In this document: piece after piece, positions 18,712 through 27,124 of the stretch
Position numbering within the stretch: position 1 is the stretch's first letter
Layout: each line of letters begins with the position of its first letter
Origin: Pseudomonas bharatica CSV86
Lineage (GTDB): Bacteria; Pseudomonadota; Gammaproteobacteria; Pseudomonadales; Pseudomonadaceae
Assembly (NCBI RefSeq): GCF_000319305.2
Contig: NZ_AMWJ02000001.1
Location: 2,581,001 to 2,645,000 of the forward strand
Direction: 5' to 3'
DNA: 64,000 bases
The notes under the pieces: model-generated
The model's input: the letters and a program-made list of their open reading frames with translations, nothing else
What the model was told of the DNA's origin: nothing
Database searches by the model: none
Position numbers and translations under genes: made by a program

Positions 18712-21256
18712 CAGGCGTCACCTCCCTGGGCGCGTGGGTCACGGGCAGCGAGGCTGTCGGGCGAGCAGACCTGGTCGCCGGCCAGCACGACGTCGTCCTG
18801 GCGCTGGGCACCGGTGTCGAGGCGCAGCAGGCACAGACGCTGGCCGCCCTGGCGGACCTCCAGGGTCGGCGTCGATTCGCTCATTTCGACGGCGAAGAAG
18901 CCGTCGGCTTCGCTGACACTGCGGCTGGCATGGTTGATGACCATGGCACCGCGCAGCGGCTGGCCATGGTGGTCGAGCAGCCGCCCCAGCACGGTCACCG
19001 TGCGCATTACCCGCAGCGTGCGGTAGTCGACACCGCCACGGTTGAGGTGATAGCTCAGCGATGACGGCTGGATCACCGCCGTCGGTGCGCCTTCACCCTC
19101 GAAGTCCAGTTGCACGCTCCCGGACTTGTAGGCACTCACCGGAACGACGTTGCGCCCCGGCCTCAGAAGGCTGGTGTGGCCGTCCATGTCGTCGACCCGC
19201 AACTTCAGCTCCGGATAGTCCGATTCCACGTCGACGATCAGCCCCGCTTCGTAAGGCAGGTACTGGCCGCTCAGCGCCGCCTTGCCGCCACCGATGGCCA
19301 GGGTGCTTTCCAGGTTGAGCCCGCCGCTCACCTGGTTGTTGTAGGAGGAGTTCTGCACATAGGCGTCGCCATGCAGCGCGCGATTCTCGAACTGCGCGTT
19401 GGCAGCCAGACCGACACCGTAGCGGTCGCCGTTGAGGGTCCCGCCGACGCTGCGCAGGGTGCTGCCTTCGATGTCCTGCTGGTAGGTCAGCGACGTGTTC
19501 AGGTCACGCCCGCCATCGCGCGAAGTGCGGGTGCCGACACTGCCGGAAATGCGCCGGCCGGGGCCGCCCAGGCTCATGCTCAGGCTGAAATTGACGCCAC
19601 GGTTGCGTTGGTTGCCGCTGCTGGAGTTGCCCGGGCGGTCGAACAGCGCCACCCGCCAGTTGGCATCCGAGCCCATCACCTGGCCATGATGCGACCAGCC
19701 CAGGTCAAGGGCCACGCCGCTGTTGCCGTAGCCTCCGTCGCTGTGGCTCAGGCGCACGGTCGCCGTACTCTGGCGGGTAACGCGCTGGCTTACCGACAGG
19801 GATGACTGGCGCATCTCGCGACTGCCGGACTGGTCGGGGTCGCGCCAATACTCCTCGCTGTTCTCATAGCCATCCAGGCGGCGCTGTCGCGGGTATTCGA
19901 TCCAGGAGCGGTTGTGGCTGAGGACCACACTGCCCGACGCGTGGTGCCACACACCTTGCAGGTCATAGCCATTGCCGCGCTGTTCGGTATGGAACACATT
20001 GCCGAACACCTTGAGGCGGTCAAGCGCATCCCAGTCCAGCGAGGTGCCGTACTGCATCTGTCCATCGATGCGCTGGGCCGAGGCCCCGGCCACCAGGCGC
20101 GGGTGCAGCAGGTAGTTGGTGATGACACCGGCGGCCAGGCCGCCGTAGTCCTCGTCGTCCCAGTTGCTGAGCAGTTCGCTCTGCTTGCCCAAGTACAGGT
20201 TGTAGCGCCAGGGCGAGGCGTTGTTGCTCCAGTTATTGGGCTTGTAGATGAATTCCTCGTTGCGCGAAGTGACCTGACCATCCTCGACCAGGCGCACTTC
20301 TACCTCGTAGATGCCCCCCGGCAGCACGCGCGTATCGATGGCCTGCAACCCGGGCTGCACCGGCTGGCTGTTGATCAACTGGCCATTGCGGTAGATCTCG
20401 ACGATGCCGGGACGGTTGGGGGTGACATAGATGGGCGTGGCGCTGGCCTTGCCGTTGTCGATCGCCAGGCTGTCGCTGCTGCCGTACATCAGGCCCAGAG
20501 TGGTGTCCGGACTGTTGCCGAGCAAGCGCGGTTGGCGACTCATGGCCTGGGCGCCGGGGGTGAAATAGCCCAGCCGGAAGAAGTTGTCCTGGTGCACGCG
20601 TTCGGCGAACAGTTCGTCGACCCGGTGCCGGGTTTGCGGCCGGTCTTCGTTGCTGCGGTCGACCTGGGCCTCGGCCACGGTGGTCCAGTTGCCGACGCTA
20701 CCCTGCCCGCGCAGGGCGTAGCGGCCGACGGTTTCCTGGCCGTCGCGGCTGAGGTTGAGCTGGTTGCGCATGATCACGCCCTGGCTGCCTTGTTCGGGCA
20801 AGGCGTGCCACGCCGCCTGCTGGTCGCGTTCGGCATTGCGGGTCAGGATCGACAGCTGCGAATTGACCAGGCTGTAGTGCACTGCCACCAGGTCCTGGGG
20901 CAGGCCTTGATGCAATTGCCCAACGCCTGCCCGGCCTGCAGTACCTCACCCCAGCGCTGGCGCACGGTTTCCGGTTCGCGGCTTTCGTGGGTTTCGGTGA
21001 ATTCCAGCAGTTGAACCCGTTCGTCACGGCTCAGTACCACCATGGCTTCGCCGAGCAGGCGACCGTCAAGGTCGATGCGCACGGCAAGGGGTACATCGAA
21101 AAAGTGTTCGTCGAATTCCTTCGGCAATCCTTCGGCCTGTCGCAGGATGCCAAGCTGACTGGTATTCCCCGTCTCTTCCCTGGCGCTGACGTCGGTCAGC
21201 CAGACGGCGGCCACGCAGCAGCCCACCGCCATTCGTATGGATGTCGCAAGAGACAT
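18711..21256 (-). pseudogene. Outer-membrane fimbrial usher (CS1/CFA-I type), one frameshift as read
   Basis: Start ATG 21256 (MSLATSIRMAVGCC, signal peptide). The N-terminal ~110 residues are in one frame; one missing base near 20916-20922 shifts to the 734-residue frame that continues QLHQGLPQDLVAVHYSLVNS. The repaired product, ~848 residues, has the usher beta-barrel, a plug region (NRPGIVEIYRNGQLINSQPV), and C-terminal TcfC-like and carboxypeptidase-like domains (LLDHHGQPLRGAMVINHAS). It secretes and assembles pilin subunits at the outer membrane. It follows the pilin gene by ~100 bases and abuts the tip gene. Confidence 0.8.
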
Positions 21257-21357
21257 GTGTGATTGCTCGTCGCGGATGAAAGCATGACCGATCACCCCGG
21301 CCCGACATGGGGAGCGCCGGACCGGGGACGATCGGAAAGGGAGGGACTGGCCCGGGT

Positions 21358-21840
21358 TTACTCGGCAGTGGTCTCGAACATCATGTTCACCACGCCCAGG
21401 TAGTTGCCCGGGACGTAGCCTCCGGTACCTGCGGCCTTGGCAGCCACCTCGAAGCCGACGATGGCGCCGGGAGCGGCCAGTTCCTCGCTGATCACCTCGG
21501 CGGAGGTGAGGGTCAGGGACTTGCCGGCGACACTGACGTCCAGGCCGATGGTGTCGGCGCCGCTGGTGATGGTCGCCGGGTTGGTCAGGTAGGCCGAGAT
21601 CGGTCCGGTGGTGCTGCGTACCTGGAGCTGCTTGCGAATCGGTTGCAGGGTTTGCTGGAAGGAGTTCCAGGCCATGTCCTGCGGCTCGTTCATCCAGTTG
21701 CCGCCTACCGGCTCGACGTAGAAGCTTTCGGTCGGGATGCTCGCGGTCACGGTGACCTGTTTCTCGATCGGGTCGGCGGCCACGGCGGTACCAGCCGCCA
21801 TCATCAATGCCAGTGGGAGTGCGAGAACGCTGTATTTCAT
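21358..21840 (-). CDS. Major fimbrial subunit, CS1/CFA-I-type pilin
   Basis: 160 residues with signal peptide MKYSVLALPLALMMAAGTAVA; the mature N-terminus DPIEKQVTVTASIP is the donor strand typical of CS1/CFA-I pilins. First gene of the pilin-usher-tip-chaperone operon, with ribosome site AAGGA before ATG 21840. A large inverted repeat lies in its leader. Polymerises into the fimbrial shaft. Confidence 0.8.
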   Translation of the reverse strand: MKYSVLALPLALMMAAGTAVAADPIEKQVTVTASIPTESFYVEPVGGNWMNEPQDMAWNSFQQTLQPIRKQLQVRSTTGPISAYLTNPATITSGADTIGLDVSVAGKSLTLTSAEVISEELAAPGAIVGFEVAAKAAGTGGYVPGNYLGVVNMMFETTAE

Positions 21841-21857
21841 GACCAATTTCCTTGTTG

Positions 21858-21916
21858 GGTGGCAAATTTTCCGATCGCCCGGCGAGAGCGCCGGACGGGG
21901 CGAATTATTTGCCACC
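21858..21916 (-). promoter_or_regulatory. Nested inverted repeat in the pilin leader
   Basis: GGTGGCAAAT and ATTTGCCACC are perfect 10-bp arms separated by 39 bases that contain a second hairpin, CCGGCG-AGAG-CGCCGG. On the pilin mRNA this would fold into a long two-part stem ending ~18 bases before the start codon and just before the AAGGA ribosome site. It could be a leader stabiliser, an attenuator or a protein-binding site. Confidence 0.5.
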
Positions 21917-21995
21917 AGGGAAATGGCTTACATCAGACGTATCCCAGCGAGAGCAGGAAATTTCCCACCGTCCTCCGTTGGACGGCGATGAGGGA

Positions 21996-23291
21996 CTACC
22001 CCCGGGTTGGCAGGAAGATGCTAAACCGCGCCCCGCCCAGTGCCGACTGCCCTACAGTCAACAGTCCGCCCTGGCTCTCGATCACCCGCCTGCTGATCGC
22101 CAGGCCCAGGCCAAAGCCGCCAGTGGCCCGGTCCCGGCTACGGTCCAGGCGATAGAACGGCTGGAAGATTCGCTCTCGCTCCTGCTCGGGAATGCCGATG
22201 CCGTCATCTTCAACGCTGATCAGGCAGTTACCCTGCCCGTCCAGGCCCAGATCCAGCAACAGGCGCCGGTGGCAGTAGCGCATGGCATTGCGGATCAGGT
22301 TTTGCACCGCCCGTGCGGTCATCCGCGGGTCGAGGGCGAAACGCTGGTCGCCGCCGCGTACTTCCCAGCAGATATCCCGGCTGTCCAACTCTTCGGCAAA
22401 GCTGCCGAGCACGCTGTCGACGAACTCAAGCAGCGACACTTCCACCCGCTCGACGCTCTGCCCGGGCGTTTGCAGGCGGCTATAGGACAGCAGTTCGAGC
22501 ACCAGTTCATCGAGTTCGCGGACGTGCCCGACCAGTTGCATGAGGCGCTTGCGGCTGGCCGCCGGCAGTTCGTCGTATAGCAGCACCAGGCCGAAATCCA
22601 GGCGGGTCAGCGGCGTGCGCAGCTCGTGGGACACTGCGTTGAGCAGCTCGCGCTGCTGGGTGAGCAATTGCTCAAGATCATGGGCCATGGTGTCGAACAC
22701 TGCGGCCAACGCGCCGATATTCGAGCGCGGCGAAATCAGCGTACGTTCGGAGAGCTGGCCCTGGCCAAGCAACTGCGCCGTGGCCTTGAGCCGCTGCAGG
22801 TCGCGCCAGTGCGGCCATAGCCAAAGCAGCAGGCAGCCAAGCAGCGCGGCGCCGATCAGCACGGTGATGCCCCAGGACAGCAGGTTGATGTCCAACGGGT
22901 CCGGCGGATTGCGCAGGGCCACCAGCCATTCGCCGCCAAGTGGGGCGATGGCGGTCTCGTAGTAGCCCCAGTCGCCCAGGCGCACTACGTTGTCGCCGGC
23001 ATCGAGACGCTCGCGTTCCGCCTCGCTCAGGCCCATTTGTTCGCGTGTGCGCAGTTCGATCGCCAGCGGTGCGAAATCCGCCGCCAGCGCTTGCGCCACC
23101 CGGGGCCATTGGTTTTCCGGGACCTGGCGAAACTGCTTGACGATCAGGCTCTGCACGCCCCGGGCCTGGTCGAGGTTGTAGGCGACGTAACGCTCGTTGA
23201 ACAGGTGCAGGATGGCGTCGGGGATCAGGAAAATGCCGCCGGCGTAGGCAACGATGGTCAACAGGTACAGGCGAATCAGGATCTTGAACAT
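21996..23291 (-). CDS. rstB: RstB-like sensor histidine kinase
   Basis: 431 residues: N-terminal membrane segment (LIRLYLLTIVAYAGGIFLI), periplasmic domain to ~residue 140, second membrane segment (GITVLIGAALLGCLLLWLW), HAMP, HisKA with LLNAVSHELRTPLTRLDF, and HATPase with NLIRNAMRYC, DDGIGIP and GGFGLGLAISRRV. Nine bases separate it from rstA. Together they form a membrane stress-sensing two-component system of RstAB type; the ligand is not known. Confidence 0.85.
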   Translation of the reverse strand: MFKILIRLYLLTIVAYAGGIFLIPDAILHLFNERYVAYNLDQARGVQSLIVKQFRQVPENQWPRVAQALAADFAPLAIELRTREQMGLSEAERERLDAGDNVVRLGDWGYYETAIAPLGGEWLVALRNPPDPLDINLLSWGITVLIGAALLGCLLLWLWPHWRDLQRLKATAQLLGQGQLSERTLISPRSNIGALAAVFDTMAHDLEQLLTQQRELLNAVSHELRTPLTRLDFGLVLLYDELPAASRKRLMQLVGHVRELDELVLELLSYSRLQTPGQSVERVEVSLLEFVDSVLGSFAEELDSRDICWEVRGGDQRFALDPRMTARAVQNLIRNAMRYCHRRLLLDLGLDGQGNCLISVEDDGIGIPEQERERIFQPFYRLDRSRDRATGGFGLGLAISRRVIESQGGLLTVGQSALGGARFSIFLPTRG

Positions 23292-23300
23292 GGCCGGGCC

Positions 23301-24002
23301 TCAGACTTCCCATTCCACACGGCTGAACAGGTACCCCTTGCCCCACACCGTCTTGATCTTGCGCGCTTCGCCGGCGTTGTCATCGAACTTGCGCCGCAGC
23401 TTGGAGATCGCCACGTCCACCGAACGGTCGGTACCGTTGAACTCGATCCCTCGCAGGTGCTGGAGGATGTGGTCGCGGCTGAGTACCGTTCCGGCATTGC
23501 GGGCCAGCACCACCAGCAGGTTGAACTCGCCACTGGACAGCTCCACCGGCAGGCCGCGCCAGGTCACGGTGCGTTCGGCCAGGTCGATGCACAAGGCGCC
23601 GACCAGGATGCGATCGCTTTCCAGATGAGGCTCGGCAATGCTGCTGCGGCGCAGCAGGGTACGCACCCGGGCCAATAGCACCCGCGGTTCGCAGGGCTTG
23701 GTCACATAATCGTCGGCGCCCATCTCCAGGCCCAGGACCTGGTCGTGGCTGTCGTCGCGGGCGGTCAGCATGAGGATCGGCAAGGTCTGCGACTCGCCGC
23801 GCAACAGCCTGCACACCTGCAGGCCATCGAGGCCCGGGAGCATCAGGTCGAGAATCACCAGGTCGGGCTTGTCCCGGCGCACCTGCTCCAGCACCAGGTC
23901 ACCGCGGGCGATGACGCTCACGGTGAACGCATTGCGTTGCAGGTAGCTGGCGATCAGTTCGGACAGGGCGCAGTCGTCTTCGACCAGTAGGATAGTGGGC
24001 AT
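23301..24002 (-). CDS. rstA: RstA-like response regulator (OmpR/PhoB family)
   Basis: 233 residues from ATG 24002: receiver (LLVEDDCAL, phospho-Asp in LVILDLMLPGLDG, Lys in DYVTKPCEP) and winged-helix DNA-binding domain (GTDRSVDVAISKLRRKF, WGKGYLFS). Start supported by the standard receiver N-terminus. It was originally divergent from the RND efflux operon whose start codon lies 160 bases away at 24162, before the ISL3 insertion. Confidence 0.85.
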   Translation of the reverse strand: MPTILLVEDDCALSELIASYLQRNAFTVSVIARGDLVLEQVRRDKPDLVILDLMLPGLDGLQVCRLLRGESQTLPILMLTARDDSHDQVLGLEMGADDYVTKPCEPRVLLARVRTLLRRSSIAEPHLESDRILVGALCIDLAERTVTWRGLPVELSSGEFNLLVVLARNAGTVLSRDHILQHLRGIEFNGTDRSVDVAISKLRRKFDDNAGEARKIKTVWGKGYLFSRVEWEV

Positions 24003-24070
24003 GGTTCGGCTTGTTCGGTGGGCGTGGAAAGTCGGCAGGATATAGAAGCGGCAAAGGTAAGAAGTTATTT

Positions 24071-24108
24071 CTTCACACTTTTTAACAGACGTTCTACAGA
24101 GCTTCACA
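24071..24108. promoter_or_regulatory. Direct repeat CTTCACA in the rstA upstream region
   Basis: CTTCACA occurs at 24071-24077 and 24102-24108, 31 bases apart (about three helical turns), within the original rstA/efflux divergent promoter region. Spacing and position suit a response-regulator site, but there is no direct evidence for what binds. Confidence 0.25.
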
Positions 24109-24150
24109 GCCCGGGGCCGCGTGCCTGCGTACCATGCGACGGTCATTTAT

Positions 24151-24170
24151 GGAAGATCCCTATGTTTCCT
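24151..24170 (+). pseudogene. Severed 5' end of the RND membrane-fusion gene (ribosome site and first three codons)
   Basis: GGAAGA ribosome site, then ATG TTT CCT at 24162-24170, directly followed by the left end of the ISL3 element. The same TGTTTCCT octamer occurs beyond the right end (27156-27163) and continues in frame as TCA AGC CCC into the membrane-fusion gene. Removing the element and one octamer restores a frame starting MFPSSPARLRLLPLAGAV. Confidence 0.85.
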
Positions 24171-24194
24171 GGGTATCCGGAATTTCTGGTTGAT
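24163..24194. repeat. Left target duplication (24163-24170) and left inverted repeat (24171-24194) of the ISL3 element
   Basis: The octamer TGTTTCCT is followed by a 24-base terminal repeat beginning GGGTATCCGGAATTTC and ending GGTTGAT. The right end carries the reverse complement at 20 of 24 positions, flanked by the same octamer. 8-bp duplications are usual for ISL3 elements. Confidence 0.9.
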
Positions 24195-24346
24195 AAAATG
24201 CCAAAGATGTAAAGAAGAAAATCTTTCTCAGCGGATTATCTGATTGATCCTCTTCAGCCTACTCTACTGCCAATTTTCTGTTTCCACCTTCGCCTGAGTC
24301 TTCATAGCGATGCTGACTAGGGAGGACAGCGAGAGCTGGGCAAGCG

Positions 24347-24661
24347 TCAAAGCGGTTCTGGTTCATGCGCAATCCGGACACCTGCACAACATTCCTCTTG
24401 TAAGAAACCGATCAAATTCTCTAGGTGCCCATACTCGGGTATACAGACAATCGTGCGGCTATGTTTCTCCTGCCGGATCAGCCCTACCTTGGCCATGCGC
24501 GCAAGGTGATGTGATAGCGTCGAAGCAGGAATACCCAGCCCCTTCTGGATATCTCCGACCGAAGCCCCATCATGGCCAGCTTTGACCAGAAAGCGGAACA
24601 CGGACAGTCGGTGACTATTCCCTAGCTCAGCTAAGCTGGCTGCAACCTTTTCGTGATCCAT
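24347..24661 (-). CDS. ArsR-family metalloregulator (ISL3 cargo)
   Basis: 104 residues from ATG 24661 (MDHEKVAASLAELGNSHRL). Winged-helix ArsR fold: RLSVFRFLVKAG, then VGDIQKGLGIPASTLSHHLARM recognition helix and the RTIVCIPEY wing. Cys residues in IVCIPEY and EECCAGVRIAHEPEPL at the C-terminus could bind As(III)- or metal-type inducers; the classical ELCVCDL motif in helix 3 is absent. Divergent from the permease, with a shared operator between them. Probable repressor of the permease promoter. Confidence 0.85.
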   Translation of the reverse strand: MDHEKVAASLAELGNSHRLSVFRFLVKAGHDGASVGDIQKGLGIPASTLSHHLARMAKVGLIRQEKHSRTIVCIPEYGHLENLIGFLQEECCAGVRIAHEPEPL

Positions 24662-24672
24662 AGCACGCCCCA

Positions 24673-24696
24673 ATAATTCGATGTTTCTAGAATTAT
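24673..24696. promoter_or_regulatory. Probable ArsR operator
   Basis: ATAATTC and GAATTAT are perfect 7-bp arms with a 10-base spacer, between the ArsR start codon and the permease -35 box. An inner TTCTAGAA palindrome lies at 24685-24692. Size and position fit ArsR-family operators that control both divergent genes. Confidence 0.65.
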
Positions 24697-24698
24697 AG

Positions 24699-24727
24699 TT
24701 GACAGGTCGGATAAACGCAAGTAGGCT
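24699..24727 (+). promoter_or_regulatory. Probable sigma-70 promoter of the permease gene
   Basis: TTGACA (24699-24704), a 17-base spacer and a weak TAGGCT (24722-24727) directly follow the operator palindrome. An AGGAG ribosome site at 24759-24763 precedes ATG 24773. No terminator is visible from here through the permease, transposase and efflux genes. Confidence 0.55.
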
Positions 24728-24772
24728 GCGTACATCATTTCGACAATACTAGAAATATAGGAGTAATATTGA

Positions 24773-25807
24773 ATGTCATCTCAACTCCAAGACGCTCTAG
24801 GCATGTTCGCCTTTCTCGCTATCGAGCTATCGGTTTTATTCATTGGCATTAGCTTGCTGGTCGGAGTTCTTCAACGTCACATCCCACCATCCAAGGTGGA
24901 AGCGTTACTGACTTCCAGTGGGAAGCGAGGCTATTTTCTTGCTGCTGGTTTAGGAGCTATAACGCCCTTCTGTAGTTGCTCGACTATCCCCATGTTGAAA
25001 GGGTTGATTCGGGCACGGGCCGGTTTTGGGCCGATGATGGTGTTTCTTTTCTCATCTCCGTTGCTGAATCCTATCGTCGTCGGCCTGCTGGTTGCCACGT
25101 TTGGATGGACACTTACTGCTATCTATGTGCTCGCCGCTTTGGTGGTCGCGGTAGGTGCCGGATGGCTGCTTCACACGCTTGGCTTCGAGCGTTATGTGCG
25201 CCGGACGGCGACACAAGAGAGCAGTGGATGTAGTTCATCAGCAAGCCCGTGCAGTGCTACATCGACCGCATCGAGTTGCGGCACCAACAGCTGCGACACC
25301 ACTCCGAAGACGGCTTCTTGCGGGGCTGATAGGAAGACAACAGTCTCTACGTCTAGCGAATGCTGTGACAGTCAACCCACTGTCACGGTTAAGAAAGAAG
25401 GGAAGTACAGTGGTGTGTGGCGGGAAGCTTGGTCGGACTTTATCGATGTGTTGCCTTACCTGCTCATCGGTATTGCGATTGGCAGCGTGATCTATGGTTT
25501 CATGCCCACTGACTTATTGGAGCAGTATGCAGGCCCAGATAATCCCTTTGCCATTCCAGTTGCCGCTGTCATCGGCGTGCCGTTGTATATTCGCGCTGAA
25601 GCCGTCATACCTCTGGCAGCGGCTCTGATGGCCAAAGGCGTGGGTGCCGGGACGGTGCTAGCGTTGATCATCGGCAGTGCCGGAGCCAGCCTGACTGAGC
25701 TCATTCTGTTGCGCTCTTTGTTCACGCTGAAGCTTTTAGCGGCGTTTTTAGCAGTCATTTTTGCTATGGCGATGATTGCCGGTTACGCCACCTACCTGTT
25801 TTTCTGA
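24773..25807 (+). CDS. ArsP-like permease (DUF318/YraQ family) with Cys-rich loop
   Basis: 344 residues, about eight membrane segments in two halves. The first half has the FCSCSTIPMLKGL signature of ArsP/YraQ permeases and the second has YIRAEAVIPLAAALMAKG. Between them lies a cytoplasmic loop of ~70 residues with seven Cys in ~55 residues (spaced GC, PC, SC, SC, SC, ECC), a plausible soft-metal or organoarsenical binding segment. ArsP proteins export trivalent organoarsenicals. Paired with an ArsR repressor inside an ISL3 element, so probably metalloid resistance; the precise substrate is unproven. Confidence 0.8.
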   Translation: MSSQLQDALGMFAFLAIELSVLFIGISLLVGVLQRHIPPSKVEALLTSSGKRGYFLAAGLGAITPFCSCSTIPMLKGLIRARAGFGPMMVFLFSSPLLNPIVVGLLVATFGWTLTAIYVLAALVVAVGAGWLLHTLGFERYVRRTATQESSGCSSSASPCSATSTASSCGTNSCDTTPKTASCGADRKTTVSTSSECCDSQPTVTVKKEGKYSGVWREAWSDFIDVLPYLLIGIAIGSVIYGFMPTDLLEQYAGPDNPFAIPVAAVIGVPLYIRAEAVIPLAAALMAKGVGAGTVLALIIGSAGASLTELILLRSLFTLKLLAAFLAVIFAMAMIAGYATYLFF

Positions 25808-25819
25808 TCAAGGCGGGAG

Positions 25820-27097
25820 ATGATTAATTCGTTAAGCCTTCCTGGGTACCAGTTGGTGGATTCTGATGAGCAGAATGAAGACATACATTTTCGGCTTGAA
25901 GCACCTACACCAGTAGCCTGCGAGGGGTGCGGCGTGCAGGGTGAGTTCGTGCGGTTCGGCAAGCGTGACGTTCCCTATCGTGATCTGCCCATCCACGGCA
26001 AGCGGGTCACTCTCTGGGTGGTCCGCCGCCGATACACCTGCCGGGCCTGCAAGACAACATTCAGGCCCCAGCTACCGGAGATGGTGGACGGATTCCGTAT
26101 GACACTGCGGCTGCATGAGTACGTGGAGAAGGAATCCTTCAACCACCCCTACACCTTTGTGGCGGCACAGACCGGCCTGGACGAGAAGACGGTGCGCGAC
26201 ATCTTCAACGCCCGCGCCGAGTTCCTGGGGCGCTGGCACCGCTTCGAGACGCCCCGCATCCTGGGCATTGACGAGCTATACCTGAACAAGCGCTACCGCT
26301 GCATTCTGACCAACATTGAGGAGCGAACCCTGCTCGACCTGCTGGCCACCCGCCGCCAGGACGTGGTGACCAACTACCTGATGAAGCTGAAAGACCGGCA
26401 GAAGGTCGAGATCGTCAGCATGGACATGTGGAACCCCTACCGGGCAGCGGTCAAGGCTGTGCTGCCCCAGGCCCGTATCGTGGTCGATAAGTTCCATGTG
26501 GTGCGCATGGCCAACGATGCCCTAGAGAGAGTGCGCAAGGGCCTCAGAAAGGAGCTGAAACCGTCCCAGAGCCGGACTCTCAAGGGAGACCGGAAAATCC
26601 TGCTGAAACGCGCTCACGAAGTCTCAGACCGGGAGCGCCTCATCATGGAGACCTGGACAGGCGCGTTCCCGCAACTGCTGGCCGCCTACGAGCACAAGGA
26701 GCGCTTCTACGGCATCTGGGACGCCACCACACGGCTCCAGGCAGAAGCCGCCCTGGACGAGTGGATAGCCACCATCCCGAAGGGCCAAAAGGAAGTCTGG
26801 AGCGATCTGGTCAGGGCAGTGGGAAACTGGCGCGAAGAGACCATGACCTACTTCGAGACGGACATGCCCGTCACCAACGCTTACACGGAGTCCATCAACC
26901 GACTGGCCAAGGACAAGAACCGTGAAGGGCGCGGTTACTCCTTCGAGGTGATGCGGGCACGAATGCTCTACACCACGAAGCACAAGAAGAAGGCACCGAC
27001 TGCGAAGGTCTCTCCTTTCTACAAGAAAACCATCGGTTACGGACTGCCGGACTTCGCAGAGGAACTCAACTACGGAGTCGATCTATCAACCATCTGA
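25820..27097 (+). CDS. tnpA: ISL3-family transposase
   Basis: 425 residues: N-terminal zinc ribbon (CEGCGVQGEF... CRACKTTF), HTH (GLDEKTVRDIFNARAEF), then the DDE catalytic core with Asp in ILGIDELYLNKRY and Asp in VSMDMWNPYRAAV, and the late Glu in AYTESINRLAKDKNREGRG. Full length with intact motifs, so likely active. It begins 12 bases after the permease and is probably co-transcribed with it. Close in sequence to ISPpu12-group transposases. Confidence 0.9.
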   Translation: MINSLSLPGYQLVDSDEQNEDIHFRLEAPTPVACEGCGVQGEFVRFGKRDVPYRDLPIHGKRVTLWVVRRRYTCRACKTTFRPQLPEMVDGFRMTLRLHEYVEKESFNHPYTFVAAQTGLDEKTVRDIFNARAEFLGRWHRFETPRILGIDELYLNKRYRCILTNIEERTLLDLLATRRQDVVTNYLMKLKDRQKVEIVSMDMWNPYRAAVKAVLPQARIVVDKFHVVRMANDALERVRKGLRKELKPSQSRTLKGDRKILLKRAHEVSDRERLIMETWTGAFPQLLAAYEHKERFYGIWDATTRLQAEAALDEWIATIPKGQKEVWSDLVRAVGNWREETMTYFETDMPVTNAYTESINRLAKDKNREGRGYSFEVMRARMLYTTKHKKKAPTAKVSPFYKKTIGYGLPDFAEELNYGVDLSTI

Positions 27098-27124
27098 TAA
27101 TGGTATCAGGTTGGTGGGGTAAAG

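Noticed and set aside
21858..21916. Invertible fimbrial switch at the pilin promoter
   Set aside because: The arms are 10 bp around only 39 bases, no recombinase gene is near, and the inner hairpin favours an RNA structure.
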